Part shown: piece after piece, positions 28,901 to 40,900 of the stretch | Layout: every line of letters begins with the position of its first letter | How positions within the stretch are numbered: the stretch's first letter is position 1 | Origin: Tubulanus polymorphus | Lineage: Eukaryota > Nemertea > Palaeonemertea > Tubulaniformes > Tubulanidae | NCBI RefSeq assembly: GCF_964204645.1 | Contig: NC_134026.1 | Coordinates: 10,692,450 to 10,756,449, forward strand | DNA: 64,000 nucleotides | Direction: 5' to 3' | Made by a program: the position numbers and the translations under genes | The notes under the pieces: generated by a model | What the model saw: the letters and a program-made list of their open reading frames with translations, nothing else | Databases searched by the model: none | Told to the model about the DNA's origin: nothing

Positions 28901-31900
28901 CGCCAACAGCCGCGGCACTCCTGTCTCTGAAAACATCTAGCATCAGCTGAGTCCGATAACCACAGACCACCTGTGCCTCCTCCCCTTCCAGCACGGTTTG
29001 ACCTCTGGAAAGGGTACAGGCCGGCGTTTTGTCACGGGACCTCCAACCGACAGGTCATTGCAGCCGTCCTGTGTTGGGTCAGAGAATCTCTGAGTCGTCG
29101 GGCTAGCCAACCGCCTGGCATTCCTGTCTCTGTAAACCTCTCGCATCGGCTGAGTCCGATAAACTACAGACCGAACCGATGTTCAACCCACACCGTGTTC
29201 ATTCTTGGTGAATAAGCCGGATCCAGTGCAGCGCGTTGGCCTTTCAGTCGGCAGTCGCTCGGTGCACAGAGCGGCGCGACCTAGGCTGGAAAAGTTCGGC
29301 ATCCGGAGTCAGCTGTTGCATTGAGTGTAGCGTATGACTGACTCCCAGGTCTTGGTTTGACCAGCATGGGTCCAGTCAGAAGATGGCTGACCCACCCATT
29401 TCTCCCCGACTCGTAAGGATTCGGGGTTTCGAGACTGCTTACGTTTTCTCGCCTGAATGCTTAGCTGGGTTGACGCATCTGTTAAACCGATTGTCAGGTT
29501 TCTACCGTGTAGTGCATCAAGTTGCCTAGGGCAGGGAGCCTTTTCCTGGGCTTTCTCAAAACATTACTTTTGGATTGGTAATGTCCAGGATATGGCACTC
29601 ATTAGATAACTGAATTTTCAGTCCCTACTACATAGGGAATGTCTGACTTGCCGTGTGTTCCAGCGTTCATGGATTGCTATCCAGTCCCTGGAGAGGTCGG
29701 CCTCATATTATTCGTCTCGTCGTCAAGGCTTGCGTTAATATATTAACGGCAAGACCTTCTAGATTAAAAGATTCGGTTCTAAACTCCCGTAGCTGATCCA
29801 GAATTGGCTGTTCCAGGTCCTGCTTGGGTCACACTGCTCTGCTTTTCCGATTGGTGAACAGAACATAATAGACATTAGGCTTTCTGAAAGCCATGGTCGC
29901 AGACTTTGTTCTTTATGGACACTCGTGGAGAAGCAGCCGAGGTTAAGGCAAGTGTTTGAGGATGATGGTAGAGGCACATTCTCTCACCCTAGCCCTTTCG
30001 TATGGTGCTAACTTGAGCCCACAGAGTGGCCATGTGAGTTAAGGCTTTCGTCTCCAGTTCGCTTGTGTCTCGCCTTGTGAGTCATCCTCCGGGCATAAGA
30101 CTGAGAGGGTCATGAGGTACACCTCTCCCGCAACGGGATTTGCTGGGAGGGAGGAAGTGCAGGCTCTGCTGCCCGGCCAATTGGGTGGTGTCGATCGTCT
30201 TGATGTGGGCATGGAGTTTGACCTTCCAGGGTGGGGTTACCCACCCCACCCAAGCCAGGCTAGTCAGCTCTGAGAAGCGATATCCAGGCTGTCGTGCATC
30301 ACTCGTTGGGGGCAGTACTGGTCTAGAGTCCTCGTTCTAGATGATCCCAGCGGTGCACCTTCACAGCAGGCCATTTCAGAGATTTTGTAGGGCCGGCTGG
30401 CACTGATCGACAAAGGGTTAGAATGTTCTACAGCAACCCCTTCCCTGGATCGGGTAGGATCAAGATGGGTGGATGTTCCTCTCGGGAGTTTGATAGACAG
30501 ACACGTATGGTTAGCCACCAATAGCCAGTCTGGTCCTGTCTTCAGAATCAACGAGGCACTCGGTCAGTTATTCTCTCTGATCAGACAGCAGATATTCTCG
30601 CCTGGTACAAGTTCGAGGAATTCATATCTCTGTAGTTAAACTAGCAGGCATGAAGGATATCAGGGCCGCTCTTCAGCCCATCAGGCCTTGGAATGAATTA
30701 ATTTTCTCTTCCACGGAGGTGTCAATCCGAGGGCTTCCCGCTGCCTGTGTCCCCGTTCCGACCAGTAGGGGTGGAAGATAAGACGCTTTCGTTCCGCTGA
30801 GATGGAATCCTAGCGTATATGTAACCTCGTAGCGAGCAACCGAAAAAGCGCTACTGGTTGGAGAATATGGTGCTTGGATTACAGGTCCAGAGTACCTGTC
30901 GCCCTAAAAGCATGGGTGATTGCGGCTGGTAACCGTTAAGGTTAGGAGCCATCTATAAAGTACGTACACATGGTCTAGCTAGGACCAGAGCCAGATCGTA
31001 CTGAAAGCGCACAACAGGTGGCAGACAGCTATCAATCTGCACGCCCTGAGCGGACAAATTATGTCGTAAATATGTATCACTCCGATCCTGGAAGAATGAT
31101 AACAGTTCTGAATCAAATCACTGTGGGACTGAACTGACTCTCTTAGATCTAATCACCAACAAGAAAGAAATTCTAAAAATGGGCTTGCTGACATGGTTGT
31201 ACTGAAAGCTTGCTTGGTGGTTTTGTATTTCTGTAGTAGAATTAATTGAACTGATTACTTAATAAAGAGCCAAGAGATCGGCGTTGTCTTACATCGTTAC
31301 ATGAAATGTTACACATGTTGACTGGGAATCGGGATGGTTTTATTATAGACGTGGACCAAGTTAGTGCAAGCTTTTGGATAGTTGTTATTTGAATATTGTA
31401 GAGTCTTAACGGAATCTATCATCATGTTGATAATTGCTAGATTACTTATCTGATTGTGATGAAATGATTATGCATAGAAAAATTTACAGCTAAAAGAAAA
31501 AACGTGACTAACTTATGTGACTTCAGATGAAGAGAAGCGAACACGAAAATAGATAGGATCCACAATTTTTCTTTTTAAAATAATAAAGACATTAAGCAAG
31601 AATAAGTTGCATTTCCTTCAAATGACAATCCACTACGATGATCCGATTAAGTTTATTGCCACCATAGACTACCGCCCCCTGGCTCTTTGAAGAGACAGGG
31701 GACCAGTCTTCAATTCAGTTCAGAATTTATTTAACAGAAAAGCGGTTTTAAGTTTTATTAGATATTTAAACTGAAAAATATAAATGTTCATACAGAGATT
31801 TTTCAAATGGCCACTAACGCAAGCACCCAATGAAATTAAAGAAAAGTAAAAGAATTTTTTTTAAACGTGAAAGTAATTATTTCATTGTGAAATTTTAATT

Positions 31901-34900
31901 GTGTCAATAAAGAATGAATTGAATTGTCAGCAGCGCTATGCCGCGCATGAATACCAATTTCAAGACTGATCACGCACGCTCAACCAAGGTTGGTATGCGC
32001 TGCTGAAATAACAAAAACGATTAAACAAAATCATTAAACAATGAAAACGACAACCGATATAGCCAATATACGAAAGGAACCTAGATTTTATTACTGCATT
32101 AAATTTGTGTAAATATCACAGCCCAAGAAAGTTTCTAACGAAAGTAATCGACTCCCCAAACAGGTTATCAATCCGTGTGATCGCAATATGGGCTTGCAAG
32201 CATGCAAGCCCATGATAAAAACAGTTGGTAAGATGTGAGTTAACGTAATGGAGTTAAAGACAATATCATAAAACTGCAGTGGTTCACATATACGCTAGGA
32301 AATCGGCAGTCGGGATTGGTTGAGGGTGGAGGAGGCGCTGAACCATAGGGTCCATTCAACTCCCTGGGCAGGCTAGTTTTCTGGCCCGGGGGTTGAGTTA
32401 TTAATTGCGCCAGAAAGTCTCATCTTGGGGGAGAGATCTGTTGTTCATATCTCTGAAGAAGCATTCATCGACAGCGTCACTCGTTGGTTGTCTGATCTCA
32501 TTCGAGTGGTCTTTTTTCTTCGATAGGTCCGATCCTACTCACATGGTTGGTCTAGTCGTTAAGTGTTTTCTATGGCTGCTTCATGGGTGGTTTTCTATTG
32601 AAGTTTTTTTTTTCAAGTAGCTCCTGGGGCAGTGGGAACCCCTTGGCTTTTCTTTATTGAAAGATATTTAGGTCTGCTGTGTGTTTTACCAGTGATAGGC
32701 CCAAGTAGGTAATGAAAACTCTCTATTTTTAGATTTTAAGTATTTGAAGTTTTGGAATCTAAATATAGAATTAGAAGTTTAAGACACAAGGCTTCGATCT
32801 CTCTCGAGAGATTTTCATCAGGTGTGGCTCAGTTTTCATTGGCCAGGCGCTCGGAATTCCGTCTCGGGGTTTGTTCCTCGTTCCGTGTTTTAGTCTTTAT
32901 CTCCGATGGATCTTTTTGATCCGGATCAGGAGGTCTGACTGTTAATTTGAGGTTATTTGTGATTTTTCCTGCTCTTTATCGGCATCTCAGGGTCAGGTCC
33001 TCTGCGGGTGAGCGGCTGGGCGAGAGTGTTTGTCAATCGGAACTCGTCCAGGAGACTCACTCTCTCAGTGCGGCAGATATGTTTTGTTTTTGTTTTGTCA
33101 TGTTTTGTTTTATCTGTTTATGAATATATATCCTGATATGTGTGTGTTATATCCAGCCAGGTTTCTAGTTCGGAATCCTCGGGCTGGAGTCAGATGTCTA
33201 ATCTTTACCGGGCATTTTTGCCTTTGTAGTCCAGGTTTAGCTCGGGTTTTTTCGTCCTCGTGCTATTTGCTGGGTGAATATTTCCGTCGTGTACTGTACC
33301 CTTTCCTATGGTTTTTGCCAATATTTTCTAAATTTGGATTTATCGCCAATGGTTTTTCTATACGACCCGGCCCTGCGGTATTGCATTTAGCCACCGGCGA
33401 AATCCGCCATCTTTTTTCTTGGCGTTCTCGCAGTAGAACGCGTTGGATTTTTTCGCCGTAAAAATCTGGGAATTAGGATATTAGGGAGTTTTTCACTCTC
33501 GTAACGGTGAGTCCGTTCGGTTTGGGGGTTATCCCTGATTTCTTTTTTTCCGTAAGAATTTTATTTACAAATATAATTTGATTGAATTGAATTGAATTGT
33601 TTTGATTTGTAACAGGATAATTATGCCACCCCCTCCTAAGGGTCAGCATCGTGGCGGGGAGGGATGCGGGCATTTGTTTGGCGCCTGGGACAACCACGAT
33701 TCATGTGCGTCAAGTGCAGGCGCAAATCCGGTCAAATATGTGCAAGGAGCAATCCTTGCAATATTTGCGTCGTGTGGTCCGAGGACCTTTGGCTTCGGGC
33801 CGATAAGGCTCTTAAACTAAGAGATCGTCGTCGAGTTAGCAGGGATTCGTCGGTTTCGGCCGATGTGCCAACCGACGTTTCTAATCCTGTTTCTTATCGT
33901 AAAGCGGAGCGGTCGCCGGTCGTTCAGGTACGATCGGCTTCCCAACTCCGTTCACCGGGGAAGAACGCTGGTTCACCGGCACCGGTCTCCGGTCATTCAC
34001 CGGTCTCTGGTCGTTCACCGGTTCGGCCGGTTCGGCCGGTTCAGACTACATGTTCGGAACCGAGCGCGCGCCGCGGTAGTCGCGAACGGCCCGCACCGGT
34101 TCGGTCGGTACCGGTCCGGTCCGGGTCGGGCATTGGTCCGGTTCGGTCCGGTTCGGCCACCGGTCCGGTCCAGACGTCGTCCGGTACAAAACATCCGGTA
34201 CGTTCATCGTCTGATTCTGATCGTCGCTCCGGGGATAGAGCTCGCTCTCCCACTAGATTTAGACGCCGGGAGCGTAATAAACGAGCAAGATCTCCTTCTC
34301 GCAGATCAAGGTTTGATCGCGAGAGGGACTACGATCGTTATTGTCGGAAGTTTCGCCGTCGGTCTTCTCATCGTTCGTCGACGTCGGTTAGCGATGAAAG
34401 CGATTCTTCTAGTAGGTCACGATCCCGTTCGAGGGACCGTCACCGAAGTCGGCATGATCGTCGGGATACTGGAAAATACCTGACTCAGAAGGATTTCCAT
34501 GTATTTGAGGAGAAAATTTTAAACTTGTTATCTTCGTCGCAACAAGTCGCTGCAACTTCTACAACAGGTAAGCCTATTCCTGATTGTCCGGTTAGAAGTT
34601 CGCCAGCCCACTCAGTTTTTCGGAATTCTGACTCTGAATTCCTGGATGCTGCGGTAGGGTCTGATTTCAATGAGGATCCGGTCCCAGAGGCGGCAATTCC
34701 TTCTGGGGTCGTTCCTGTCGCAAGCAATTGTGGGTTGCCCCAGACGATGGGGGCTTCCCTGGCTCGCAATGTATCTCCGTCCCGTTCAGTTTTATCCGAA
34801 CCAGCGGGGGACATGCCATTTAGAGCGATGATAAGTGAGTTCTTTGTCAAGCACGGGGCAACTCGCGCTAAGCCCACAGCAGCTCCTCTGGTCGGTGAGT

Positions 34901-37900
34901 CAATGGAAGCTTATCGCCCTCCGGACTCCGATCTTAACGTTTTACGGGAATCGTCAGCGGTTTCAAGAGAATGGGCTCGATTGGATACGCAATTATGGGG
35001 TGAATGTCGGCCTGGAACTTTTTCATTTCCCCCTCCAGAACGGGGTATGAAATCTGGGAAATATTTTAGTTCAACCGATCCACCTATAGGCGCATTTCGC
35101 TCGGCGTATTACGCAACTCCAGGTGCTGTGGATCACAGTCATAACTGCCTGGATGCTGATTATACTTTGATCAGCCCGGATACTGTTACAGCACAGTCGG
35201 GTATTCGTTTGCCTAAGTCCGGTTTGGTGGCCATGACGTCAATCCTGGACAATCTTACCAGGGTTGGTTCGTTTCAAGATATGGCACTTAAGGTGTTGAC
35301 GGGTGAGCTTCGCGAGACTCACGCCGCCGTTCATGCGGGCTCCGACCCAGAGTCAGTTGCCCTAAAACTGGAGGGAATGGACCGGATTATCCAATCTTTG
35401 GCTCGGTCTGTTTCGCATGTAATTCCGTTGTCGGTTCGGGGTCAGGCTAATCTGGTGTTAGCCTCCCGTCAGTCAGTGATGGACTCCAGTGCCAAAACTC
35501 GTCTACCGGATATGGTGTCCAATGCTTTGCTGAGAGCCCCATTGGGGACGTCTTCACGTCTCTTCTCCGGTTGGTGCGCTCCGGTTTCCGCAGAGCTGAG
35601 GAAGATTCGGGAGGTTCAGGCCAAGTCCAACCCCCGAACTCCGTGGAAAAAGCGTTCTGGTCCGACGCCGGCGGCGCAAGGTTCGGCACGGACGCAAACA
35701 GGACCATCTCAAACTTCAGCGCTTTCTCAGGCGGCTTCGGATGCCGGTTGGAGAACTAGCGCGCAACTTCAACAATCGTGTCAAGCCTCGTCCGGTCGTA
35801 ACAGTTCCGGTTCGTATCGAGGCAAGGGGAAGGCTCCAAAAAGGGGCTCTTCCTTTCGGAAAAACTCGAAATGAATTCTTGGGACCAGTGGGAGGTTGTC
35901 TGCAGCAGGCAGCAACCCACTGGTCCGACCTCTTTGGAGACGGTTGGCCCTCCCGGGTCGTCTCTCGGGGCTACCGTCTCCGTTTCCTAAGGCGACCGCG
36001 CCTGATGAGGTCACCTCCCGACATGCGGCCAAAACCAGGTCAGGAGGCCTTAATCTCTCCGGCTCTCAAGGAACTGGCAGAGAAGGGAGCGATAGAACCA
36101 GTTTGCAACGAAACTTCTCCCGGCTGGTTTTCTCGAATATTCATGGTACCAAAGGCCACAGGGGGTCAACGGACAGTGATAGATCTGTCATCCCTCAATC
36201 GGCACCTAGACATTCCAAGGTTCCGGATGACCAAGCCCAAGGACGTGATTCAAGGGCTCCGTCCGGGTCAATGGGCGGCTTCATTGGACCTGAAAGATGC
36301 TTACTTTCAGGTTCCAATTCACCCAAAATCTCGGCGATTTCTCAGGATAAAGTGGAAAGGCAGCCAGTTCCAATTCAGGTCTCTTCCATTTGGCCTCAGT
36401 ACGGCCCCGTGGGTTTTCACCAAGTTGGTCAAGTCAGTTCAGAAGGTACTTCAGTCAAGGGGTGTTCGACTGTTCGTTTACCTCGACGACTGGTTAATAG
36501 TCGCGAATTCGGCTCAGGAATGTCGGGAGGCAATGACCTCAGTCTTGGACTTAGTCCATCAGCTAGGGTTCCGCGTAAACAGGGAAAAATCTCAGTTGAC
36601 GCCGGCCCAACAGTTCACTTATCTCGGCATGGACTTCGATCTCCGAATCGGCAAAGTCTTTCCGTCTATGGTTCGAGTGGCCAAACTTCAAGAAGCTGTA
36701 GCGGGAGTGTCCACAACCCCGAGAACAGCTCGTTACTGGTCACGGCTTCTAGGCTCCATCAGCTCCATGGGTCTGGTGGTGCCCTTAGGCCGCCTCAGAA
36801 GCAGGCGCTTGCAACAATATTGGAAGGTCTTCTGGTCTCAGTCGAAGGGCAACTGGGAGGCCTTGATTCCCGTACCTCCAACCGATCTAAGTCCGGATCT
36901 TCAGTGGTGGGCGGCCACTACGAATCTTCGGCTCGGGGTGTCACTAGCCCCGTTAGAGGCTCCAGTTCGTGTATTCACGGATGCCAGTCACCAAGGTTGG
37001 GGGGCACATCTGGAGAACCGAGTCAAAGCCGGGAAATGGTCTCGCTACGAGGCCACCAACCACATAAATTTCCTAGAAATGCTGGCCGTGTGGAAGGCCC
37101 TGAAGTTCTTTCACAGGAGAGTGGAGGGCCACCACGTTTGGTTAGCCACAGACAATTCAACAGTGAGGGCTTACCTTCAGAACCAAGGGGGCACTCACTC
37201 AGAAACCCTCACAGGTCTGTCGGCCAAAATTCTTCTTTGGTGCCAGACAAAGGGCGTGTCCCTGACTGTGGCACATTTAGCAGGGAAAAGGAACGTGATG
37301 GCCGATGCTCTGTCTCGTCGAGGTCAGGCTATTGCGACAGAATGGGTTCTCCACCAAGAAGTAGCCGATCGGGTTTGGGGCATTTTTGGCAATCCGCTGC
37401 TGGATCTGTTTGCCACCCGGTTCAATCGGAGGTGTCCTCTGTTTGTGTCCCCGTTTCCAGACGCGGAAGCGTGGGGGGTCGATGCCTTCTCTCTGGACTG
37501 GTCGGGGATGCATGCGTATGCGTTCCCGCCCACACCAGTCCTGCCGCGCTTACTGGATCAAATAGAGAGATCAGTCAATTGCAACATAGTTCTGGTAGCA
37601 CCATGTTGGCCGGCTCAGAAATGGTTCCTACCACTTCTCAACCTACTGTGCGACAACCCCAGGATTCTTCCGAATTTCCCATCGCTTCTGTCTCAGGGGA
37701 TCTTTCGGCATCATCCAAACAGCCAGTGGTTAAATCTGCTCGCCTGGCCATTGTCCAGCGATCCTTGTCAGCTTCAGGCTTTTCAGAACAGGCTGCCTCC
37801 TTTATCGCAGGATCTAAGCGGCCATCAACAAGTACCATTTACGATGCCAAGTGGAGTCATTTTGCGGATTGGTGTGCTGCAGGGGAAATTGATCCATGCT

Positions 37901-40900
37901 CACCCTCTGTAGTTCAATTGGCAGATTTTTTACTGCACCTATTTGTAGCAAAAGGTTTACAGGTCATAACTATTAAAGGTTACCGCTCCGCGATTTCTCA
38001 TACATTGCGTGCTTCTGGATGGCCAAATGTAGCAGGGGATCATCGGATATCCCAGCTGGTTGCTGGGTTTTCTATTTCCCGGCCTCGGGTAACAAGGACA
38101 GTTCCACCATGGGATCTGTCTGTAATTTTGAAGAAGTTAATGGAGGCTCCATTTGAACCTCTTTCGGCAGCGTCTTTTGCAAATTTGTCAAAAAAGACTG
38201 TATTTTTGCTGTTCTTGGCTTGCTCGGCCCGTCGCTCTGAGATTCATGCGCTTTCAGTCCGACCAGGTCACATTGTCTTTGGGCCAGCGAATGAATTTGT
38301 TTCGCTGCGGCCTGCTTTGGAATTTTTGGCAAAGAACCAACGACCAGGCTCGGTTGGGCGTCAATGGCGAATTGAAGCCCTAAAACATCGAGTGGAACCG
38401 GGCATCCCGGACAGGACTTTATGTCCTGTGCGGGCGTTGTGTTTCTATTTAGATCGCTCTGCTTCACGGAGGGGTTCACGGGAGCGGTTATTTATTCCGC
38501 TGCTGGATCACCTAAAGGGTGATATTTCGCGGGACACAGTAGCCCGATGGGTCTCTTCAATGATCAAGGACATTTTATTGAAGGAGAATCTTTCCTCGGA
38601 GGGAGTCGTTTCTCATCAAGTGAGGTCTATGGCTACTTCCTGCGCAGCCTTTTCGGGTGCTCCGTTGGAGGAAGTCTGTCGGGCCGCCTTTTGGAATTCA
38701 CCGTCGACATTCACGTCATTTTATTTACGGGATGTTTCAGGCCAGTTAGGCTCATTAGCTTCACTGGGTCCTGTTGTCATGGCTCAAGGTGTCCGTTCTT
38801 TCCGATCGGACCCCTTAGTGTAGAATATTTATGTAGCATTATCAGGATCACAGGGGGTGTATCCTTGTACATAGTTTGGGCTCATATCTGCAAGTATTAA
38901 TTTCGCAAAATTCTGGGGGGGGCCCCTGAGCTGGACGGACTCACTGTGGCCAACCGGTCTTCCCTGTGCTACAGTGCTCCATTCCGTGCTTGGGTAAGTG
39001 CTCTCTTTTTCCCTCTTACCTTGCGTTTGAGCGGTGGTTTTTCTATCTACCTTTCCCACCATCCTTGTGCTAGGCTAGTCTAGCAAAAACCATAGGAAAG
39101 GGTACAGTACTCGACGGAAATATTACAATTTTTGGAACTAAAATTTGTATTTCCGAGTAGTACTTACCCTTTCCTATGGTGGGAATCCCGCCCACCTGCC
39201 CCGCATAGCTGTTTTTTTTTTTGGTCTGCTATGACGAAAAAAGATGGCGGATTTCGCCGGTGGCTAAATGCAATACCGCAGGGCCGGGTCGTATAGAAAA
39301 ACCATTGGCGATAAATCCAAATTTAGAAAATATTGGCAAAAACCATAGGAAAGGGTAAGTACTACTCGGAAATACAAATTTTAGTTCCAAAAATTGTAAT
39401 TTTCACGTTGAACGTGCTTTTAGGCTTTTGCCTTTACACATCTTTTGGGAGCCTTACCCACCGCCTGGTGCTTGGCTAATCCTTCTAAAATGTGCCCCAC
39501 ATTTGTATCCTGAAGGAAACATAATTTCCCGGAGTAAAATTTGTATTTTTGAGGGATACTTACTCACAGGATATTCCTGCCCGCCTTCCCCGCTCGGCTC
39601 TTTGCGCTGAGTTTCAGAAGAAATTGAGTCATGTGGCTCGTGGCGGCGTACGGTAGTGGTTATTCCAAAAAATGTTTAGCGGTATAGTTCCCAAACTAAG
39701 GTAACTTCTAAAATGTGCTCCACGTAAGTATCCCTCAGAAATACAAATTTTACTCTGGAAAATTATGATTTGAAGGGTAACTATTAAAGATGAAATTAAT
39801 TTGAAAGTATTTATTTCCACTATTACACACTTTGGCTGAATTCTCTGAACATCGCTTATTTGCTCTATTGCCACAAAAGCTTACTCTAAAACAGTAAACA
39901 TTTTTCCCAAGACATCAAATAATTTGTTTATGATTAATTTTCTGTATTTATGATTAATTTTCTTGTTTTTAGACTTACAGGTGACAGTAGAAGCGTCTCA
40001 GCTAACTGAACAAGGCATTCCAATAATATCGCTGTCAAATGGTTATTCATATATATTTAGACCGGAATTAGGATCCTGGTAAGGATTTATGCCGAAACTC
40101 TGTTCTTGCAACAAAATAGCAGTATCATCTGGGGCCTATTAGTCATTCTTTTACAGAATGATTTTGGCATTTCATTTAAGTTACATTAGTACTGTATTGT
40201 TATGATTCATAAAACTATAAGTCATTCTAAGAAATGGTCCCCAAAGGTATCACTTTACCACAGGGAATATAAGCAAATTTATTTCTCATCATTAACTATG
40301 AAAGCAACTGAAATTTTTTTAAGATTATGTATTGATTTTGATTGATTCTTCGATGAAATCTAGCATCTTTGTCCTACTGCATTGTCTATCCCCTCTTGCT
40401 ACGAGTGGAATTCTCTACACAGCCTCTGCATTCTCATTGGCGGCAATAACCCCCGGTTTTGTTACTGGTACAGGGTTTCTTAATTTGTACCAGTTAATAA
40501 ACATGCCACACTTACTGTATTATAACTATGATTGATGAATTTTCTCAGGCCACTCATTAGCCCACTTCTGACTCACTTTCCATTAGAATCAAGTTATCTT
40601 GCAAAGCTTTGAAAACACTTCGAAGGATTGTCTTAATACAGTAATCAATGTAGTTTCGAAGTAATAGGTTTCTCCAATTTTCTCCAGATAATAAGGCATT
40701 GAATGATCAAAGTGTCGGATTGTCAAGCATTTAAGTACTCATAGTGTGCAAGGTTTTGCTGGACCCCTGATATTGTTGCGAGGGCTAATCATCAACACCA
40801 GGGTATACAGTCACTGTTTATAGACTATCTTCATGATTATTGATTCTTATTACCTATAGGTTACAAGTGGCCAGTACAGCTGATTCCATACAACAAGTAT

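Larger units (their letters stand above)
33280..39397 (+). mobile_element. DIRS-A2: nearly intact DIRS retrotransposon
   Basis: About 6.1 kb inserted in DIRS-B. Layout: left inverted repeat 33280-33418, 5' UTR with a possible intron, gag, overlapping RT/RNase H/methylase-like frame, overlapping tyrosine recombinase frame, internal complementary region 39083-39179, 56-nt spacer, right inverted repeat 39236-39397. The inverted repeats are identical over ~123 bp, so the insertion is young. DIRS elements replicate through a circular DNA that the recombinase integrates without a target duplication. AAT flanks both ends (33277-33279 and 39398-39400) and is also the junction trinucleotide in the complementary region. 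The only obvious lesion is a frameshift near the gag start. Confidence 0.93.
27167..39767 (+). mobile_element. DIRS-B: old DIRS element, host of nested insertions
   Basis: The left inverted repeat (27167-27300) and right inverted repeat (39617-39767) match over ~130 bp. A complementary region at 39482-39565 joins the complements of both ends, the DIRS circle-junction signature. Without the inserted MITE (519 bp) and DIRS-A2 (6.1 kb), B is about 5.9 kb, a normal DIRS size. The interior keeps decayed gag (28.27-30.0 kb), RNase H (30.33-30.72), methylase-like (30.72-30.83) and recombinase (32.4-32.64) traces. RT is largely lost. It lies in HIRA intron 17, sense to the gene. Confidence 0.75.

Noticed and set aside
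33863-34483. 206-codon + frame within gag
   Set aside because: A shadow of the gag frame in GC-rich repeated codons; its Arg/Val-rich sequence has no domain.
37277-38479. Several - strand frames under the DIRS-A2 RT and recombinase genes
   Set aside because: They mirror the codon composition of the sense genes, have no motifs and are not kept in A1.
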